A model generated the notes under the pieces. The model was not told the DNA's origin. It did not search any database and saw nothing but the letters and a program-made list of their open reading frames with translations. A program made the position numbers and the translations under genes. DNA of 47,135 nucleotides, taken from contig CAISHH010000131.1 in NCBI GenBank assembly GCA_903885085.1, forward strand, positions 1 through 47,135, written 5' to 3'. Origin of the DNA: an uncultured Campylobacterales bacterium. GTDB taxonomy: Bacteria > Campylobacterota > Campylobacteria > Campylobacterales > Sulfurimonadaceae. Positions 30,158 through 41,086 of this stretch are shown here, in pieces (within the stretch, counting starts at the first letter, position 1; each line of letters starts with the position of its first letter).

Positions 30158-30367
30158 TTATTGCATTAACTCATCGGCAATACGCTTTGAAAGCGTAGAG
30201 AGATCAAGCTTATATTCTCCAGATGCTATTGAACCTTTTAACTGATCGACTTTACTCATATCAGCATCTTTATTCATTTGCTCTGTTTTTTTTGTATTAG
30301 ACTTTACTTCAGCATTTGTACTTTGAAAAGCCGCACTTCCAACCGCGCTATTTAACTGATTTATCAT
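30158..30367 (-). CDS. flgM: Anti-sigma-28 factor FlgM-like
   Basis: 69 aa; VDQLKGSIASGEYKLDLSTLSKRIADELMQ matches FlgM C-terminal region. Confidence 0.8.
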   Translation of the reverse strand: MINQLNSAVGSAAFQSTNAEVKSNTKKTEQMNKDADMSKVDQLKGSIASGEYKLDLSTLSKRIADELMQ

Positions 30368-30447
30368 CGGTAATCCTTGCCTCTCATATAAAGAGTAGTA
30401 TTTAGTTTATTATTTATACTCTCATATCGGCAAATACACATTTTCTT

Positions 30448-30768
30448 TTAACTTGGCTTGACTTGTTTTTGACTCAAAAAATCATATAACATCTGTGAAA
30501 ATCCAAAACTTCCAGCACTTTGCTTGCTGAGTTCATCACGATACATAGACTGATACATCTTATCTCCTGGATCATTTTGAGAACTAAAAAGACTCTTTTC
30601 ATCCTTCATCGCATCATCCATCATCATTTTTATGATAACCGATTCAAATGCATCCGTCTGCTCACGCAGTTTTTTATCATCTTGTGTTGCTGTGATCTTT
30701 GGAGTAGAACTCACATCATTGGACAATAAAGCTTGTTGCATAGATGTTGAACCTATAAGACTGCTCAT
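30448..30768 (-). CDS. FlgJ-like rod-binding protein (no muramidase domain)
   Basis: LREQTDAFESVIIKMMMDDAMKDEKSLFSSQNDPGDKMYQSMYRDELSKQSAGSFGFSQMLYDFL. Confidence 0.85.
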   Translation of the reverse strand: MSSLIGSTSMQQALLSNDVSSTPKITATQDDKKLREQTDAFESVIIKMMMDDAMKDEKSLFSSQNDPGDKMYQSMYRDELSKQSAGSFGFSQMLYDFLSQKQVKPS

Positions 30769-31814
30769 TATATAACCTCCAGTTCAGCTGAGATTGAACC
30801 CGCACTTTTCATCGCTTCAAGAATTGAGATAATCGCTTTTGGAGTCGCACCCAATTTTTGCAACGATCTTACAATATTTGCGACCGTTGTTGTTCCTGTT
30901 TTCGTGTACACCTCATTTTGATTTAAGCCAATGACAAGATCATTATCTAGTTTCACAGCTCCTGCTGGAGATTCAGCTTGTGCAGATGGCTTTATTTTTA
31001 TTGTAATGTCCCCTTGAGTGATCACAACTGGCTTCACTTCTATATCAACACCGGCGATGATAGTTCCAGTTCTTTCGTTGATAACTATTTTACTCTCTGG
31101 CGTGTAGTCCATATTAATATTTTCAACTTTAGAGAGAAACTCTACCATTGACTGATTTGTCGGTCGTTGTAGTTTAATAGTACGAGAGTCAAGAGCTACC
31201 GCTATTTGTGAATTATATGATGCATTGATAGCTTTTTGCACAGCAACTGCATTTTCAAAGTTTGATTCTTTCAAAGAGAGTGTCGCGTATTGCTGATGAG
31301 CGATATCGACATCTATCTCTCGCTCTATCATTCCGCCGCCATACACAAGTCCAGCAGTTGGATGAGATTCTGCACCTGCTCCACGCTCATTTTTTCCACC
31401 GATACTTACAGGACCCTGAGCAAGTGCGTATATCTTTCCATCGACTCCCTTTAGAGGTGTCATCAAAAGTGTACCACCTTGTAGCGACTGTGCATCTCCA
31501 ATAGAAGAGACTGTCACATCTAGTTTATCGCCCTGTCTTGTAAATGCGCCTATTTTAGCCGTTACAACAACAGCCGCAACATTTTTAGACTTGATATCTG
31601 CAGGATTCATATCGATATTCATCGCTTTAAGCATATTTGCGATTGATTGAAGTGTAAATTTTGAAGTTGTGCCATCACCCGTTTTTTTCAAACCGACAAC
31701 CAAAGAATAACCAATTACCTGATTTTCTCTGACGCCGACGATAGATGTAACATCTTTAATCTTCGTTGCCTCAAGTGCTAATGACAGTATTAAAAGTAAT
31801 AAAAATGATTTCAT
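30768..31814 (-). CDS. flgI: Flagellar P-ring protein
   Basis: KIKDVTSIVGVRENQVIGYSLVVGLKKTGDGT; LLMTPLKGVDGKIYALAQGPVSIGG. Confidence 0.96.
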   Translation of the reverse strand: MKSFLLLLILSLALEATKIKDVTSIVGVRENQVIGYSLVVGLKKTGDGTTSKFTLQSIANMLKAMNIDMNPADIKSKNVAAVVVTAKIGAFTRQGDKLDVTVSSIGDAQSLQGGTLLMTPLKGVDGKIYALAQGPVSIGGKNERGAGAESHPTAGLVYGGGMIEREIDVDIAHQQYATLSLKESNFENAVAVQKAINASYNSQIAVALDSRTIKLQRPTNQSMVEFLSKVENINMDYTPESKIVINERTGTIIAGVDIEVKPVVITQGDITIKIKPSAQAESPAGAVKLDNDLVIGLNQNEVYTKTGTTTVANIVRSLQKLGATPKAIISILEAMKSAGSISAELEVI

Positions 31815-31861
31815 TGCTATCCTTGCTTCTTAAGAGCAAAGTAGCAATTTATGTTCCAAAA

Positions 31862-32449
31862 TTAGTTATAGTAAGTTAAAGAAGTGTTTCCGAATTTTTT
31901 TGTTTTCATTTTAGTGTACTCACCTATTATTTCAGGCAATTCAAGTGAGCTCATATGCTCTATAATAACCATTTCACAAAGCTCATGAGGAAACTCAGCA
32001 ATGAGTTCAATCATCTTGTCATAGATATCTTCCATCCCCTCACGAACGGAAAAAGGAGGATCGATATAGAGATAAGCACTTTCTCCTAAATTTTTAACTC
32101 TATTCATGGCTGTTTTGATATTTGTAAAACTATCCCCACTCAATACTTCACATACAGCAGGATTCGTTTGTGCAATATTTTCATGTAATATTTTTAGAGC
32201 ATCTCTGTCTTTTTCCATAAAAATGATCTTTTTTGCTCCGCGACTCAGTGCTTCTAAGCCTACAGATCCGCTCCCTGAAAATACCTCAATAAAAATAGCA
32301 TCCATGATAGCAAACTGAATTGTATTGAAAAAAGATTCCAATACTATGACTTTTGAAGTACGTGTTGTTGTTTTGGAAGGAAGTTTAAGAGTTTTTCCCT
32401 TGTACTTGCCTGCAATAATTTTTTTTGTAAAATTTGTATTATTTTTCAT
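31862..32449 (-). CDS. rsmD: 16S rRNA (guanine-N2)-methyltransferase RsmD
   Basis: IIAGKYKGKTLKLP; AIFIEVFSGSGSVGLEALSRGAKKIIFME; YIDPPF. Confidence 0.88.
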   Translation of the reverse strand: MKNNTNFTKKIIAGKYKGKTLKLPSKTTTRTSKVIVLESFFNTIQFAIMDAIFIEVFSGSGSVGLEALSRGAKKIIFMEKDRDALKILHENIAQTNPAVCEVLSGDSFTNIKTAMNRVKNLGESAYLYIDPPFSVREGMEDIYDKMIELIAEFPHELCEMVIIEHMSSLELPEIIGEYTKMKTKKFGNTSLTYYN

Positions 32450-32837
32450 AAAACGCTCTTATTGTCTTGATTAAATTTTCTTGATACTCTTGTGTAAGTT
32501 GCTCGATTCTATCTTGTAAAAATTTAAAATCTAACCCTTTATCTGTAGTTTCAAAACTTTCTTTTTGTTCTAATTCTTCTATCATAGAAAGAAAACTTTT
32601 ACTTTCTTTCTCATCGTTCATCACTTTTTCTAAAGCCAAAACAAGCTGAGATTTTGAGAATGGTTTTAGTAGATCTCCGTCACTCTCATTTGAGATGTAG
32701 AGTATTTTTTTATCGATATCAAGTTTTTGATCACTCACAACGATATCGCAGTTTTTAATGGGACTGAGCTCTTTATCTAAAAATAGTTCCACACTTCTTT
32801 GAAGAAGCGGAGATTCGCATTTGACAGCTACTCGCAT
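32439..32837 (-). CDS. Hypothetical protein, possible degenerate receiver-like domain
   Basis: CDIVVSD...KKILYIS...LLKPFSKSQLVLALEKV resembles late receiver-domain elements; no clear family. Confidence 0.5.
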   Translation of the reverse strand: MRVAVKCESPLLQRSVELFLDKELSPIKNCDIVVSDQKLDIDKKILYISNESDGDLLKPFSKSQLVLALEKVMNDEKESKSFLSMIEELEQKESFETTDKGLDFKFLQDRIEQLTQEYQENLIKTIRAFYEK

Positions 32838-32840
32838 CTG

Positions 32841-34973
32841 CTAGATCTTTAACTTATATATTTTTGCATATGGAGTCATTTCAACTGGTTCATAAAGATT
32901 TTTATCATAATGCTCAAGTACAAAAAGTTGCACGTATGTAGAATTAAAACTTGCTTCATCGAGAATCAAAAATTGCCCATAACTTGCCAAATAAATCACA
33001 GTAATGCTTGCCATAGAGTTTAACTGTTTGGTGTCAATACTGAGTTTTCCATCTTTTTTATATCCTGTTTTTATAAATCTGTTGATCGGCATCTCTTTAT
33101 CTCCAAACTTCACACTGGCAGTTGTTTTGTTGATAGAAATTCCGTTTTGAAGATAGATAAAATGTTCATCTTCATTGCTCGCTTGCGAAGCGAAGAAAAT
33201 AGGATCTGCGTATCTGCTGCCACTCATAAGATCAAGATTTGAAAAGAGTGTAACAGTCGGATAAATACTGAGCATTCTATATGGAAGATAAAGGTACACA
33301 TCTTTTGTCTTTTTAGGCAAAGTAATATTTGCCCCACTCTCTAATGCACTTAAAAAATCGTTTGTGTCTTTAAAGCCGTTTGCTTTTGTCATCTCTTCTA
33401 TATTTGAAGCAATTTTAGTCTGGTTTGCTTCACTTTTTTTAGCATTTTCTTCTGCTATCTTCGTTGCGTGCGCGTCATATTCCACATCAAGTCTTGCCAT
33501 TTTAGCTGCAGCGTCTTGGGGCTTTGTTAAAATATAACTGACCGGAAAGTTCACATCGCCATCATGCTTTGCACCATCCACCAAAGTAAACATATCTGCA
33601 TAATAACGAAGAGGATAGCCATAATCCCACCAACTGATAATATAATCTTCTCTACTTGTTTTTTGTTTTAATTTATCAAGTATAACGACTTCATCTTTAT
33701 TAAAAACAGTTGGTACTTGATACTCTTTTACATGTAAGACATTTGGAAGTAAAACCAAAAGTGCCCCGACAAAGAGCGTCGCATACTGCATAAAATAACT
33801 CGGCATCTTGTTTGCAAGCTCAGAAATAATAAAAGCAACACCAAAAGCCAATGGAACGACAGCATAGATAGTAAAACGAAGTCCGCCGCTCTCTGCTAAA
33901 AAGCCAAGACCAATCAATGGAAGCGCTAAAAGCATCACACGATATCTATAAGAAAGCCAGATATATCCTGCAATTGAGAGAATAAATGTAATAGGATTCC
34001 CGCTGATCCTACTTGCAAATTCAGAAAATGGGACATGTCCCGCTTCACGAACAGTTTGCATAACAGTAAAGAAATGTAGTCCAAGTCCAGCAGTTGAAGC
34101 ATCTACACTATCTCTAAAAATATATAGTTTTAATCTTATTGTGATAGGGTCCAAACCACCGCTTGCAAAAAATGCAAGAACTCCTGCTCCTAAAATATAA
34201 TACATATATTTGTCAAAATTTTTATTTTTAAAAATGAAATAAAGAGCCACAACAATAGGTAAACGAATAAGTTCACTCGTCATCATCATCGCAAAAAGCA
34301 TAATTGCCAAAAGTTTAAAATTGTAACTATTTTTTCTATCGAAGAAAAGTGCATAAACAAGGATAAGTCCAAAGAAAGCAGATTCTAGTGCAATACTTTG
34401 TGGATACCACCATCTGTAAACTAGGATATCAAGCGCGGTAATAAGAAGGAATTTATCCTGATTTGAATTGATTGCCCAGATAATAGACCAAAGTAAAAAA
34501 GTCGGTAAAACGATAGTAAGCATATCCGTATCATAATATCCGACCATAGTACGGTTATAGTAACTCCAAGCAATTGAAGCAAGAAGAGCCGCAATAAAGC
34601 CCATATCCAGACGTTTAATACTATATGAAATCAAGATAATCGGTATGACAAGAAGCGAACCTAAGAATGCAGGTAAATAAAAGACAATACTCTCAAATGA
34701 AAAAGGCAATATTTTCACCAATGCATATGTTAACTGAGAAGTAGCACCGTCCACAGGGGAAAGGTCACCTGATTGATGAAAACCGGCAACAAGATCTCTT
34801 GCACCCTCTGCAAAGAAATACCCATCATTCGTATTTATCATAAATTGTCCGTTAAACATAAACGGTTCGTATCCATGAAACTGATACACCCAGATCAACC
34901 GTACTGCGATACTAAATAGATACGCTATCGTAATAAGTAACAGTACTTTTTTATTCTCTTGCGAAATTGTCAT
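32841..34973 (-). CDS. pglB: STT3/PglB-type oligosaccharyltransferase
   Basis: 710 aa; ISWWDYGYPLRYYADMFTLVDGAKHDGDVNF (WWDYG), YYDTDMLTIVLPTFLLW (acidic loop motif), many TM helices. Confidence 0.9.
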   Translation of the reverse strand: MTISQENKKVLLLITIAYLFSIAVRLIWVYQFHGYEPFMFNGQFMINTNDGYFFAEGARDLVAGFHQSGDLSPVDGATSQLTYALVKILPFSFESIVFYLPAFLGSLLVIPIILISYSIKRLDMGFIAALLASIAWSYYNRTMVGYYDTDMLTIVLPTFLLWSIIWAINSNQDKFLLITALDILVYRWWYPQSIALESAFFGLILVYALFFDRKNSYNFKLLAIMLFAMMMTSELIRLPIVVALYFIFKNKNFDKYMYYILGAGVLAFFASGGLDPITIRLKLYIFRDSVDASTAGLGLHFFTVMQTVREAGHVPFSEFASRISGNPITFILSIAGYIWLSYRYRVMLLALPLIGLGFLAESGGLRFTIYAVVPLAFGVAFIISELANKMPSYFMQYATLFVGALLVLLPNVLHVKEYQVPTVFNKDEVVILDKLKQKTSREDYIISWWDYGYPLRYYADMFTLVDGAKHDGDVNFPVSYILTKPQDAAAKMARLDVEYDAHATKIAEENAKKSEANQTKIASNIEEMTKANGFKDTNDFLSALESGANITLPKKTKDVYLYLPYRMLSIYPTVTLFSNLDLMSGSRYADPIFFASQASNEDEHFIYLQNGISINKTTASVKFGDKEMPINRFIKTGYKKDGKLSIDTKQLNSMASITVIYLASYGQFLILDEASFNSTYVQLFVLEHYDKNLYEPVEMTPYAKIYKLKI

Positions 34974-35006
34974 TTTTTCTCTTTTTACTAATTTTTTCGA
35001 GGCGTA

Positions 35007-35717
35007 TTATAGCATCTTCATGTAATACTCAATGGAGTATCGCATATCTTCATCTAGTGACTCAACACTACTTAGCACCCAACTGAGATATGCCCCATCA
35101 TTCATAGCTATCTCTTCTATAAAACGACCCTTATATTTTCCAAAACTCAGCTTTTGTATCAGGACTGGATGAGAACTGAGTTCTTGGAGTTTTTCATCAT
35201 CTGCCATATCATTTAAGTAGCTATGTAAAAGCCTTGTATGTAAAGCATCACTGAGTACTTCGTGAGCACATAATTCTATCCCAAGCTCATCTGCAACTTT
35301 TTTCTCATTTTTATAAAGTTTGAGTTCATATCGAAGATACTGCAAAGAAAACTGCTCACATTCTTGTATCAAAGCTCTTGTGCATTTAAGAGTGTCAATA
35401 AATGCTCCACGAAAAATGAAGCCCTCATATTTAAGCATGGCAATATCAAAAGCAATATTATGGCCAACAAAAGTTGTATCAAGCGTGTTATATTTTCCTA
35501 GTATCTCTTTTATTTGAGAATTTTCAAAACTCTTTTTCTCTTTGAGCATTTCATCTGTTATATGGTTTATAGCCGAAGCTTCTGGACGCATCTTTTTGGG
35601 AGGTTTAATCAGTTCTTTATATACTAAAATCTCTTCATCTAATACGATCAAACCAACAGCACATATTCTGTCATTTTGCTCTAGTCCCGTGGTTTCCACA
35701 TCAATATAAATCAGCAT
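35007..35717 (-). CDS. DnaQ-like 3'-5' exonuclease (DNA polymerase III epsilon-type)
   Basis: MLIYIDVETTGLEQNDRI (ExoI DxE), TFVGHNIAFDIAMLKYEG (ExoII). Confidence 0.88.
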   Translation of the reverse strand: MLIYIDVETTGLEQNDRICAVGLIVLDEEILVYKELIKPPKKMRPEASAINHITDEMLKEKKSFENSQIKEILGKYNTLDTTFVGHNIAFDIAMLKYEGFIFRGAFIDTLKCTRALIQECEQFSLQYLRYELKLYKNEKKVADELGIELCAHEVLSDALHTRLLHSYLNDMADDEKLQELSSHPVLIQKLSFGKYKGRFIEEIAMNDGAYLSWVLSSVESLDEDMRYSIEYYMKML

Positions 35718-36241
35718 TCTTGAAGTTTCACTCCTTTACATCTGTATCCCATCAACGGCAAAGTGATTCCTCCTGAAATAAGGATAAAAATATACATCAC
35801 ATAAATATTGTACCAATTATAAGAGTTTAGTAAAAAATAGCTCACGATAAAGGAGAAAATCATCAAAGTAGATATAGACCAAATCATCGACATCATCCAT
35901 TTGCGAAAAAGAGGCGTGATATCGCCATATCCAATGGTTTCTATCAGTTCCTCACCATTACATGTAAACAGTTTTAGGACATATCCTTCATGGCAGTGAT
36001 TGAAAAGATGTTTAAGTCCGCGAAACAAAGAAACTAGAAGTGTCATACTCCAAAAAATTATAAACGAAAATTGAAAAATTGTGCCTAATGCGAGAAGAAA
36101 CTCTTTTTCAAGAGGAGGCATTCCTTTTGAAAAATATATTGCTCCACTCAGTAAAAAAGCAAGTATAAAAGCATAAAGTAAACTTTCTACACTGAGTCGC
36201 AGGGCCCAAGAAAGCCAAAGTTTAAACCAAAATCTACGCAC
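35711..36241 (-). CDS. Hypothetical membrane protein with a TIGYGDITP segment
   Basis: About four hydrophobic segments; GEELIETIGYGDITPLFRKW. Confidence 0.7.
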   Translation of the reverse strand: MRRFWFKLWLSWALRLSVESLLYAFILAFLLSGAIYFSKGMPPLEKEFLLALGTIFQFSFIIFWSMTLLVSLFRGLKHLFNHCHEGYVLKLFTCNGEELIETIGYGDITPLFRKWMMSMIWSISTLMIFSFIVSYFLLNSYNWYNIYVMYIFILISGGITLPLMGYRCKGVKLQEC

Positions 36242-36659
36242 TTGTATGTGACTCTAAGAGGTTATGATAATGCTCTAACGTCATAAAACTTTTTTCAAAT
36301 CTCCAACGAAGCACGAATGCAACAACATCATTTTTCAGTTTTTCATCTACGTTTTCAACACGTCCAAAATATGCAAGTGAGATATTTTTACTTTTTATCA
36401 CCGCTTCTTTATCATAAGATATTGCTAAGATTTGAAGATATTTTCCTTTTTTTATTTCACCTAGATTTTCGTCTTTAAGTGAGACTCCGGAAAGATTTAT
36501 AGCTTTAAAATGAAATAAATCTGAAAAGTCATCTATCTTTTGGTTTACATGTAAGCTCTTGTACAGCTCTTCAAGTAATTTAAGGTTCTCTTTTCTCGTC
36601 ATCTCATATCCAGATATTTTGGAGGTGAGATTTTTCAATCTATCTAATGCACTACTCAT
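36234..36659 (-). CDS. Conserved hypothetical protein
   Basis: 141 aa ORF overlapping the downstream membrane gene by 8 bp. Confidence 0.65.
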   Translation of the reverse strand: MSSALDRLKNLTSKISGYEMTRKENLKLLEELYKSLHVNQKIDDFSDLFHFKAINLSGVSLKDENLGEIKKGKYLQILAISYDKEAVIKSKNISLAYFGRVENVDEKLKNDVVAFVLRWRFEKSFMTLEHYHNLLESHTSA

Positions 36660-36731
36660 AATTTATAACTTCCTTTTATGCAAAAACAAACTTTAAAAAG
36701 ATATAATATCTTAAAAAAGATAAAGACAAAC

Positions 36732-37994
36732 ATGGATTACTTAAAGATACAAGGCAACACAAAACTTGGCGGAACGATAGAAATATCAGGTGCAAAAAAC
36801 GCAGCTTTACCTATCATAGCAATGACTCTTTTGGCAAAAGGTGATTTACAGATCACAAACCTTCCAGAAGTTGTTGATATCAAAACACTTCTAAAACTTC
36901 TTGGTAATTTAGGTGCCCAGTACACATTTGCAAATAATACTTTAGATATCAACACATCAACTGTGCATCACACAAAAGCGACTTATGATATCGTCAAAAC
37001 AATGCGTGCATCCATCTTGGTTTTAGGACCTCTTTTAGCACGTTTTGGACATTGCGAAGTTTCTCTTCCGGGTGGTTGTGCTATCGGTCAGCGACCAATA
37101 GACTTGCACCTCAAAGCACTTGAACATATGGGCGCAAAGATCACCATCGAAGCAGGTTACGTCAAAGCCGAAGCGCCAGATGGCTTAGTCGGTTGTGATA
37201 TCAACTTTGATAAGATCACAGTCACAGGAACAGCAAACATCATTATGGCAGCAGCTCTTGCTCGCGGAACAACGACTATCAATAACGCAGCTCGTGAACC
37301 TGAAGTGGTACAACTATGTGAAGTTTTAAGAGACAGCGGTGTGAAGATCGATGGAGTTGGAACTGCAATATTAACTATCGAAGGTTCGGACAGAGAACTT
37401 ATTGACATCAAAGCATTTAGCGTTATCCCTGACCGTATCGAGATCGGCACTTATCTTTGTGCAGCCGCAATTACATATTCTGAACTCACTCTTAATAAAG
37501 TAAGATTAGGTCATCTTGGCGCAATAATCTCAAAACTCGAAGAGATGGGTTGTAGCTTTACAAAAGGGGAAAATACTCTCACTATTCATCCAGCAAAAGT
37601 TATCAAAGCAGTAGATATCGTAACTCAAGAGTACCCAGGATTTCCTACAGATATGCAAGCTCAGTTTTTAGCTCTTGCCACTCAAGCAGAAGGCGTTTCA
37701 ACGATAGAAGAGAGGTTGTTTGAAAATAGATTTATGCATGTGAGTGAATTACAACGTCTTGGTGCAGATATCAAGCTTAACGGTCATACAGCGACCATCA
37801 AAGGTGCTACAAAACTTTCAGGTACGGATGTTATGGCAACAGACCTTCGTGCATCTAGCGCACTTGTTTTAGCGGCAATGGTAGCTGATGGAGAAACAAG
37901 TATTCATCGTATCTATCACCTTGACCGCGGATATGAAAAGTTAGAGAAAAAACTCGAAGCTGTTGGAGCAAAAATAGAAAGAGCAAAAGAGTAG
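36732..37994 (+). CDS. murA: UDP-N-acetylglucosamine 1-carboxyvinyltransferase
   Basis: [61 protein letters not shown] 36732 preferred over track start 36678. Confidence 0.97.
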   Translation: MDYLKIQGNTKLGGTIEISGAKNAALPIIAMTLLAKGDLQITNLPEVVDIKTLLKLLGNLGAQYTFANNTLDINTSTVHHTKATYDIVKTMRASILVLGPLLARFGHCEVSLPGGCAIGQRPIDLHLKALEHMGAKITIEAGYVKAEAPDGLVGCDINFDKITVTGTANIIMAAALARGTTTINNAAREPEVVQLCEVLRDSGVKIDGVGTAILTIEGSDRELIDIKAFSVIPDRIEIGTYLCAAAITYSELTLNKVRLGHLGAIISKLEEMGCSFTKGENTLTIHPAKVIKAVDIVTQEYPGFPTDMQAQFLALATQAEGVSTIEERLFENRFMHVSELQRLGADIKLNGHTATIKGATKLSGTDVMATDLRASSALVLAAMVADGETSIHRIYHLDRGYEKLEKKLEAVGAKIERAKE

Positions 37995-38001
37995 AACTTT
38001 T

Positions 38002-38379
38002 CTACTCTTTAAAAACAATCATCTCGTAGATACTTTTTTTCGTCACCAAAGACTTGTCTGGTGCCACCGAAGAAGAGTTTCGTAGGCGAGAAATCTCATG
38101 ACGCAGTTCTGCAATCTCAAGCTCCATATCATCTATCTGATCTTTTAGGCGTATTGCCACATCCACACCTGCGAGATTTACCCCAAGCTCACGTGTTAAG
38201 CGCAAAATCATTTTAATTCTATCAATATCTCGTTGTGAATACATACGAATACGCCCATCAGAACGTGATGGAATTATGAGATTTTCTCTCTCGTACTGGC
38301 GCAATGTCTGAGGATGAATCTCCAAAATCTTAGAGACAACACTTATGAGATAAACGGGTTCATCATAATGGTGTGGCAT
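38002..38379 (-). CDS. hspR: HspR-type MerR-family heat-shock regulator
   Basis: DEPVYLISVVSKILEIHPQTLRQYERENLIIPSRSDGRIRMYSQRDIDRIKMILRLTRELGVNLAGVDVAI; directly downstream of cbpA. Confidence 0.92.
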   Translation of the reverse strand: MPHHYDEPVYLISVVSKILEIHPQTLRQYERENLIIPSRSDGRIRMYSQRDIDRIKMILRLTRELGVNLAGVDVAIRLKDQIDDMELEIAELRHEISRLRNSSSVAPDKSLVTKKSIYEMIVFKE

Positions 38380-38382
38380 ACT

Positions 38383-39261
38383 CTACTCCTGTGGTAATTT
38401 TTCTTGCATCATTTTCACTAATGCTTCATCTAAACTCTCAACTTGTGGTAGAACTATATTTGCTTTGAGATACAAATCCCCTCTACTATTTGTTTTACGG
38501 TTGAGGACACCCATCTCTTTAACGCGAAAACTTTGTCCATTTTTCGTGTTTTGTGGAACTTTAAGTTTGATCTCTTTTTCAAGCGTTTGGATACTGATCT
38601 TATCTCCAAAAAGTGCTGCATGAAGTGGTACATCAAAAGTTTTGACCAAATTATCACCATCTCTTTCATACTCACTCGAAGTTGCAACATTTATCTTTAA
38701 AAAAAGATCTCCTGCACGTCCACCTTGAGCGTGCCCTTTTCCTCGCACACGAAGTTTTTCGCCACTTTTTACGCCAGCTGGAACTTTGATATCAAATCTT
38801 TCACCATTGACAGACACTGAATGAGAACCGCCAAGTATTGAGACGACAAAAGGGATGGTAACATTGGATTCGATATCAAGATTTGTTTCTTGTTGAAATC
38901 CTCCGCCGCCAAATCCGCCACTACCAAAGCCACCACGTGAGCCACCGCCAAAACCACCGCCTCCGCCGAACATATTGCGAAGGATCTCATCAAGGTCGAC
39001 ATTGCCACCGCGTGAACTCGCGAAGTCATGAAAGTTTTGTCCGCCAAACATAGAGTCACCATGCTGGTCATACTGAGCGCGTTTTGTCTTATCGCTCAAA
39101 ATCTCATACGCGGCATTGACCTCTTTAAATTTATCTTCCGCATCTGGCTCTTTGTTGATATCGGGATGAAATTGACGTGCAAGTTTTCTATACGCTTTTT
39201 TTATTTCTGCTTCTGATGCACCTTGTGCAATACCTAAAGTATCATATAATGATTTACTCAT
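38383..39261 (-). CDS. cbpA: DnaJ-family co-chaperone (CbpA-like)
   Basis: J domain [56 protein letters not shown]-rich linker; no Zn-finger Cys repeats. Confidence 0.93.
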   Translation of the reverse strand: MSKSLYDTLGIAQGASEAEIKKAYRKLARQFHPDINKEPDAEDKFKEVNAAYEILSDKTKRAQYDQHGDSMFGGQNFHDFASSRGGNVDLDEILRNMFGGGGGFGGGSRGGFGSGGFGGGGFQQETNLDIESNVTIPFVVSILGGSHSVSVNGERFDIKVPAGVKSGEKLRVRGKGHAQGGRAGDLFLKINVATSSEYERDGDNLVKTFDVPLHAALFGDKISIQTLEKEIKLKVPQNTKNGQSFRVKEMGVLNRKTNSRGDLYLKANIVLPQVESLDEALVKMMQEKLPQE

Positions 39262-39375
39262 ATTTTTTATCCTGATAATATATATTGAATTGTTATACCA
39301 GATTATATCACAAAGCTTGAGTCAGTGTCAATCAAGTTTTTTGAAGAAGTTTTGCAGTTACATGTAAGCAAAAAG

Positions 39376-39408
39376 GCTTATGCCCACAAGGAGCACTTTA
39401 CATGCAAG
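39376..39408. repeat. Short intergenic repeat copy C (GCTTATGCCCACAAGGAGCACTTTACATGCAAG)
   Basis: Alignable with copies at 25541 and 41610; lies just after an exact TTACATGTAA at 39358-39367. Confidence 0.6.
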
Positions 39409-39416
39409 AGAGATTT

Positions 39417-40952
39417 CTAATGAAGAAAGTGTCTTGTCTCAGAGAAGTAAAGTGCCATGCCATGCTCGTTTGCAGCATCTATAACCTCATCATCACGAAT
39501 ACTTCCACCCGGCTCGATCACGCTTTTTACTCCCGCAGCCGCAGCCGCATCGATGCTGTCACGGAAAGGGAAAAATGCCTCTGAAGCTAATGCCGCTCCA
39601 CTCACATCAAGACCCATCTCTTTTGCTTTTTTAAGCGCACATTGAGATGCATCAACGCGAGATGTCATACCCATTCCCACAGCTACCATCGCAGAGTTTT
39701 TCACATAAACGACACAGTTTGATTTTGTCAAAGATGCCACTTTATAAGCGATCTCCATATCTTTGAGTTCTTGCTCGGTTGCTGTTTTTGCGCTTACAAG
39801 TTTCGAGTTTTTGACCTCATCTTCACCAACTTTATCCGCGTCTTGGAAAACAAAACCGCCGTCAATATGTTTGAAATCATAAGTGTCATTTGCAAGAACT
39901 AGCTTATCACTGCCATACTCAAAAAGTTTGATACGTTTTTTTGATTCAAACACTGCTTGTGCTTCTGGCGTAAAACGTCCAGCGATGATCACTTCTAGGA
40001 AAATCTCATTCATTTTTTCTGCCAAAGCTTTATCCACTGTACCATTTACAGCCACAACACCGCCAAATGCTGAAACTGGATCACATTTAAGTGCTTCTGT
40101 ATACGCTTCTAAAAGGTCATCTTTGATTGCAAAACCACATGGATTTCCGTGTTTTACGATACATACCGCATTATCATCGCCAAAAGCCGCGGCGATCTTC
40201 ACTGCACCGTTAATGTCAGTAAGGTTATTAAAACTCGCTTCACCTTTGAGTGTCGTGAAGTTTTTAGAAAAGTATTTGTCAAACTCGTACAACGCACCCT
40301 TTTGGTGAGGATTTTCGCCATAACGAGTATCCATCACTTTATTTCCAACGATGAACTGTTTTTCGCCCATGCCGTTGTTGAAGCGTGAGTTCATGTAGTT
40401 TGCTATCATAGAATCATACGCCGCGGTATGCTCGTACGCTTTTATCATGAGTGAGCGTCTAAACTCTACGCTGTTTATCTCTTGCTCTATTGCATTTAGA
40501 ACTAGTGAGTAATCGCTTGGATCAGTCACAATGATAACACTGTCAAAGTTCTTTGCAGCACTTCTTACCATCGCAGGACCGCCGATATCGATGTTCTCGA
40601 TGATCTCTTCAAAATCATCCGTTCTCTCGATCGTCGCTTTAAACGGATAAAGATTTACACACACCAAGTCAATTGCCTCAACACCGAGCTCTTTTGCCTG
40701 ATCCAAATGAGACTGTTTGTCACGGCGATGTAGAATACCACCGTGAACGTATGGATTTAAAGTCTTAACACGCCCCTCAAAACACTCAGGAAACTTTGTC
40801 ACCTCATCAATCTCTATTGCTTTAACGCCATTTTCCACTAAAATTTTATATGTTCCGCCTGTCGAAATAATCTCAAATCCGTTTGATACTAACGACTTTG
40901 CAAATTCGACGATGTTGCTCTTATCGCTAACACTTAGTAATGCTCTTTTCAT
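39417..40952 (-). CDS. purH: Bifunctional AICAR transformylase/IMP cyclohydrolase
   Basis: [79 protein letters not shown]. Confidence 0.97.
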   Translation of the reverse strand: MKRALLSVSDKSNIVEFAKSLVSNGFEIISTGGTYKILVENGVKAIEIDEVTKFPECFEGRVKTLNPYVHGGILHRRDKQSHLDQAKELGVEAIDLVCVNLYPFKATIERTDDFEEIIENIDIGGPAMVRSAAKNFDSVIIVTDPSDYSLVLNAIEQEINSVEFRRSLMIKAYEHTAAYDSMIANYMNSRFNNGMGEKQFIVGNKVMDTRYGENPHQKGALYEFDKYFSKNFTTLKGEASFNNLTDINGAVKIAAAFGDDNAVCIVKHGNPCGFAIKDDLLEAYTEALKCDPVSAFGGVVAVNGTVDKALAEKMNEIFLEVIIAGRFTPEAQAVFESKKRIKLFEYGSDKLVLANDTYDFKHIDGGFVFQDADKVGEDEVKNSKLVSAKTATEQELKDMEIAYKVASLTKSNCVVYVKNSAMVAVGMGMTSRVDASQCALKKAKEMGLDVSGAALASEAFFPFRDSIDAAAAAGVKSVIEPGGSIRDDEVIDAANEHGMALYFSETRHFLH

Positions 40953-41086
40953 GAAAGACCTTATAAAAATAAATTGCGGAATTTTATCCTATCGGAGTTT
41001 ATACGAAGGTAAACTCTTGAAGTTATTGACCGTAATCAACAAGTTTTTTTGTAAAAATTACTATAATTCAAGTCAAAAAAGGATCT

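Noticed and set aside
30448-30768. Truncated flgJ as a pseudogene
   Set aside because: A rod-binding-only FlgJ without muramidase domain is common in Campylobacterota, and the ORF is intact within the flg operon.
34030-34041. 12-bp palindrome GGGACATGTCCC sharing the ACATGT core
   Set aside because: Single occurrence inside pglB and flanks differ from TTACATGTAA; not counted as a motif copy.
38860-39030. Repetitive GGA/GGT-like tract in cbpA
   Set aside because: Explained by the normal Gly/Phe-rich linker of DnaJ-family proteins.
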